Shown here one piece after another: positions 61,542-64,000 of a DNA stretch of 64,000 nucleotides. Made by a program: the position numbers and the translations under genes. Origin of the DNA: Beijerinckiaceae bacterium (GTDB taxonomy: Bacteria > Pseudomonadota > Alphaproteobacteria > Rhizobiales > Beijerinckiaceae); assembly GCA_004564215.1 (NCBI GenBank), contig CP024846.1, positions 2,617,501 to 2,681,500 on the forward strand. Direction: 5' to 3'. Below the pieces are notes generated by a model, which was not told where the DNA came from, searched no databases, and worked only from the letters and a program-made list of their open reading frames with translations. Every line of letters starts with the position of its first letter. Positions within the stretch are counted from its first letter, which is position 1.

Positions 61542-62126
61542 GTGCTTCAGAGCGCTTTTGCTTTTTTCTTTGGCTATCTCTGTGGCTCAATTCCTTTCGG
61601 TCTCCTGTTGACGCGGCTTGCCGGAACCACCGATCTTCGTTCGGTCGGGTCAGGCAACATTGGGGCCACCAATGTTCTGCGCACCGGCCGCAAAGACTTG
61701 GCCGCGATGACCCTTCTCCTCGATCTTTTGAAGGGTACGCTGGCGGTCTCGGTCGTCGCGTATTTTGCACCCGGTCAAGCTGTGCTGTTGGCGGCGCTGG
61801 GGGCCTTTCTGGGCCATCTCTATCCAGCATGGCTGCGCTTTCGCGGCGGTAAGGGGGTGGCGACGTTTCTGGGTTGCCTCCTGGCCGTGGCATGGCCGGC
61901 GGCACTCGCCTTTGGCCTCGTTTGGCTTACGGTCGCGGCGCTCACCCGTTACTCCTCCGCCGCGGCGCTGACGGCAAGCGCGCTAACCCCTTTCGTGCTT
62001 TTCGTTTTGGGCCGAACCGACGCGGCGTTTTTGTTCGCTCTGATGGTGATCCTTTTGTGGATGAAGCACCGCGCCAATATTTCGCGCCTCATTGCGGGCA
62101 CCGAATCGCGGATCGGGCGCGGTTGA
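61542..62126 (+). CDS. plsY: Glycerol-3-phosphate acyltransferase PlsY
   Basis: The protein has 194 residues with at least five hydrophobic membrane segments. [20 protein letters not shown] and [21 protein letters not shown] are the PlsY acyl-phosphate and glycerol-phosphate motifs. It starts phospholipid synthesis by acylating glycerol-3-phosphate. GTG at 61542 is the likely start; TTG at 61503 is possible. The TGA shares one base with the dprA start codon. Confidence 0.93.
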   Translation: MLQSAFAFFFGYLCGSIPFGLLLTRLAGTTDLRSVGSGNIGATNVLRTGRKDLAAMTLLLDLLKGTLAVSVVAYFAPGQAVLLAALGAFLGHLYPAWLRFRGGKGVATFLGCLLAVAWPAALAFGLVWLTVAALTRYSSAAALTASALTPFVLFVLGRTDAAFLFALMVILLWMKHRANISRLIAGTESRIGRG

Positions 62127-63403
62127 TGCCGCTACCCACGGGACAGCTTGTCGAACTGAACGATGCCGAGCGGTTCGACTGGCTGCGGCTCGTGCGGTCG
62201 GAAAACATCGGCCCCCGTACATTTCAGCTTCTCCTCAGCCGCTACGGTAGCGCCGGAGCGGCTCTTTCGGCCTTGCCGGACCTGATCGCTAGGGGCCAAG
62301 CGGGACGCCCAATTCGCATCGCGACCCTTGAAGACGTCGACCGGGAACTAGACGCGGTCCGGCGCCAGGGGGCGCGATTCTTCGGCCTCTGGGAGCCAGA
62401 TTATCCCGCGCTCTTGCGGCAGATCGCTGGGGCGCCCCCGCTGATCGCGGCGCGCGGGAATTTTGCAAGCCTCCGGCGGTCCATGATTGCGGTGGTCGGT
62501 TCGCGCAATGCTTCCGCGGCCGGACTTGCGTTTACGTCGCAGCTCGTGCGTGGGGTTGCCCGCGCCGGTCACGTCATTGTTTCCGGTCTGGCCCGAGGAA
62601 TCGATGCGCGGGCGCATCAAGCCGCAATGGAAACCGGAACCATCGCCGTTCTTGCCGGAGGGCTGGGCAATATTTATCCGGCCGAACATGAAGCCTTGCT
62701 TGAACGGCTCCTCGAAGAGGGCGCGGCGGTCAGCGAAATGCCGTTTGGCTGGGAGGCGCGAGGGCGCGATTTTCCCCGCCGCAATCGCATTGTGGCGGGC
62801 CTATGCCGGGCGACCATCGTCGTCGAGGCGGCCCGCCGCTCCGGCTCCTTGATTACCGCAAGATTTGCGGCCGAACAGGGCCGCGAAATCTTTGCTGTTC
62901 CCGGCTCGCCGCTTGACCCCAGAGCCGAGGGGGCCAATGACCTTTTGCGTGACGGTGCGACATTCTGCACCAAGGCGGAGGACGTGATCGAGGCCCTAGC
63001 CGAGCAAGACCTGGCGCGCGAGCAGGCTTCGTTTGGCTTTTCCGAGCCCGACGTGGGCGCCGAGCCGCAGGAACCATTGTGGGACGAACTCGATCTTGCG
63101 GAAGTGGCGGGGGCGCCCTCGGCAACGGCACGGATCGAGCCGAACATGGGCGCGACAGCTTGTGTCGATCCCCAGTCGACGGGAGAGAACCCCTCTTTAA
63201 GGAGACCGGCCGTGGTCCCGCACGACGATTTGGTGGCGCGGGTCTTCGAGCTTTTGGGACCGGTGCCGATCTCGGTTGACGAAATCGTAAGAATGTCAGA
63301 GGCCTCCGCGAAAGAGGTACGGACCATACTGCTGGGATTGAAACTCGCCGGAACCATCGAATGGCACGGTGGCGATCTGGTTTCTTTCCTGCCTGAAACC
63401 TGA
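62126..63403 (+). CDS. dprA: DNA-processing protein DprA
   Basis: The protein has 425 residues. An N-terminal SAM-like part (FDWLRLVRSENIGPRTFQLLL) precedes the Rossmann core: IAVVGSRNASAAGLAFT, VSGLARGIDARAHQAAMETG, AVLAGGLGNIYPAEHE and FPRRNRIVAGLC. A long variable linker leads to a C-terminal winged-helix-like domain (VPISVDEIVRMSEASAKEVRTILLGL, partly). DprA loads RecA on incoming ssDNA. It is coupled to plsY. Confidence 0.95.
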   Translation: MPLPTGQLVELNDAERFDWLRLVRSENIGPRTFQLLLSRYGSAGAALSALPDLIARGQAGRPIRIATLEDVDRELDAVRRQGARFFGLWEPDYPALLRQIAGAPPLIAARGNFASLRRSMIAVVGSRNASAAGLAFTSQLVRGVARAGHVIVSGLARGIDARAHQAAMETGTIAVLAGGLGNIYPAEHEALLERLLEEGAAVSEMPFGWEARGRDFPRRNRIVAGLCRATIVVEAARRSGSLITARFAAEQGREIFAVPGSPLDPRAEGANDLLRDGATFCTKAEDVIEALAEQDLAREQASFGFSEPDVGAEPQEPLWDELDLAEVAGAPSATARIEPNMGATACVDPQSTGENPSLRRPAVVPHDDLVARVFELLGPVPISVDEIVRMSEASAKEVRTILLGLKLAGTIEWHGGDLVSFLPET

Positions 63404-63571
63404 GCCTAAACGCAGGTTTTCGGGTGCGGCAGCCGCATACGCGCTTCAGCTAAATTGAAACACCATCTTGCGCGGGCGGTTGCGCTGCGGTACGGATCGC
63501 CCCAGCCGAGGCAGGGGAGCTTGCTCCTTGCCGCGCGATTCCGATCTCGCTCATTGAGACCGAGCCCATTC

Positions 63572-63937
63572 ATGCCGAACCTTCTCGATCAATATTTGCC
63601 GCTTGCGGTCTTTATGGCGGTTGCCGCCGTGATTTCCGGCGCTTTGCTGGTTGCGCCCTTCCTCGTCGCCTTCAAGGCGCCCGATGCGGAAAAACTGTCC
63701 GCCTATGAGTGCGGTTTCAACGCCTTCGACGATGCGCGCATGCAATTCGATGTAAGATTCTATCTTGTGTCCCTGCTGTTCATCATTTTCGATCTGGAGG
63801 TCGCGTTTTTGTTTCCCTGGGCGGTGGCCTTCCGCGATGTCGGGGCGTTCGGCTTCTGGTCCATGATGATTTTCCTTGGCGTTCTGACCGTAGGCTTCGT
63901 CTATGAATGGAGAAAGGGTGCGCTCGAATGGGATTAG
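63572..63937 (+). CDS. nuoA: NADH-quinone oxidoreductase subunit A
   Basis: The protein has 121 residues and three membrane segments. [43 protein letters not shown] (in part) is the NuoA signature, with the YECG loop between segments one and two. It is the first subunit of complex I. The ATG at 63572 is used; the frame is open further upstream. It overlaps nuoB by ten bases. Confidence 0.96.
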   Translation: MPNLLDQYLPLAVFMAVAAVISGALLVAPFLVAFKAPDAEKLSAYECGFNAFDDARMQFDVRFYLVSLLFIIFDLEVAFLFPWAVAFRDVGAFGFWSMMIFLGVLTVGFVYEWRKGALEWD

Positions 63938-64000
63938 ACCTGCGGCACCAAGACGTTGCGCTGGCGGCGAATGATCCGTATTTCCTCTCGATCAATGACC
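63928..64000 (+). CDS. nuoB: NADH-quinone oxidoreductase subunit B, N-terminus only
   Basis: Only the first 24 codons are in the window. [20 protein letters not shown] followed by SIND resembles alphaproteobacterial NuoB starts with a D-x-Y-F-L-x-I-N segment. The ATG lies inside the nuoA 3' end, the usual nuoAB coupling. The Fe-S Cys are beyond the window edge. Confidence 0.75.
   Translation, partial: MGLDLRHQDVALAANDPYFLSIND

Overview
The window is a chromosomal piece of a high-GC alphaproteobacterium, most likely a diazotroph of the Beijerinckiaceae (Beijerinckia / Methylocella / Methylocapsa type). The assignment is an inference from four things: rhizobial-type NifA with the full Cys-x11-Cys-x19-Cys-x4-Cys oxygen-sensing motif, fixABCX inside the nif region, hyphomicrobial-style intergenic palindromic repeats, and plsY-dprA-nuoAB as the right flank. 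I had no database search. About 55 of the 64 kb is one continuous nitrogen-fixation island.

Layout. 1-4.1 kb: left flank with a cut PIN-domain gene, a DHFR-like gene, an SRPBCC protein, thioredoxin 2 and a HicAB toxin-antitoxin pair. 4.2-9.4 kb (minus): sufBCDS-sufT. 9.8-11.2 kb (minus): a TPR protein and a YqeB/EF2563-like molybdenum-hydroxylase accessory protein. 11.4-12.1 kb (plus): monothiol glutaredoxin and a thioredoxin-fold [2Fe-2S] ferredoxin. 12.2-15.6 kb (minus): degenerate receiver, ArsC-like nitrogenase-associated protein, SagB-type oxidoreductase, rhodanese-ankyrin fusion. 16.1-25.5 kb (plus): nifHDK-nifENX, two small NifX-associated genes, fdxB, nifQ. 25.5-33.9 kb: sulfurtransferase operon, Mop and DUF2478 molybdenum genes, amine-oxidase/Rieske pair, and a divergent AAA-ATPase pair. 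34.0-38.3 kb: hesB/iscA-nfu-nifS-nifV-cysE-nifW. 38.6-45.0 kb: fixABCX-modD-nifA. 45.2-46.7 kb: fdxN-nifT-SIR2-like. 47.0-53.5 kb: nifB-fdxN-iscA-TPR-LRV-nifZ-nifZ and small genes, a DegT-like protein and a [2Fe-2S] ferredoxin. 53.6-60.4 kb: GST, a second Rieske protein, a DUF255 protein, a truncated hemoglobin and small nif-controlled genes. 60.5-64 kb: housekeeping flank (dienelactone hydrolase, plsY, dprA, nuoA, start of nuoB).

How it works together. nifHDK encode the Mo nitrogenase. nifB, E, N, X, Q and V build FeMo-co, with Mo handled by Mop, DUF2478 and ModD. The Fe-S supply is a hybrid of NifS, a C-terminal-only NifU (Nfu), IscA-type carriers and a complete Suf operon. FixABCX and several ferredoxins and Rieske proteins supply electrons. 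NifA plus sigma-54 is the evident master control: I read about fourteen -24/-12 elements with canonical spacing, most paired with a TGT-N10-ACA NifA site. These put several uncharacterised operons under nitrogenase control.

Most worth a second look: an intergenic repeat inserted between the NifA site and the fixA promoter; the sigma-54-controlled suf operon; a divergent AAA-ATPase/196-aa pair; a DegT-family protein without its PLP lysine; a receiver domain without its phospho-Asp; a NifE with a BFD-like [2Fe-2S] tail; and a rhodanese-ankyrin/SagB/ArsC-like operon that shares one NifA site with nifH.
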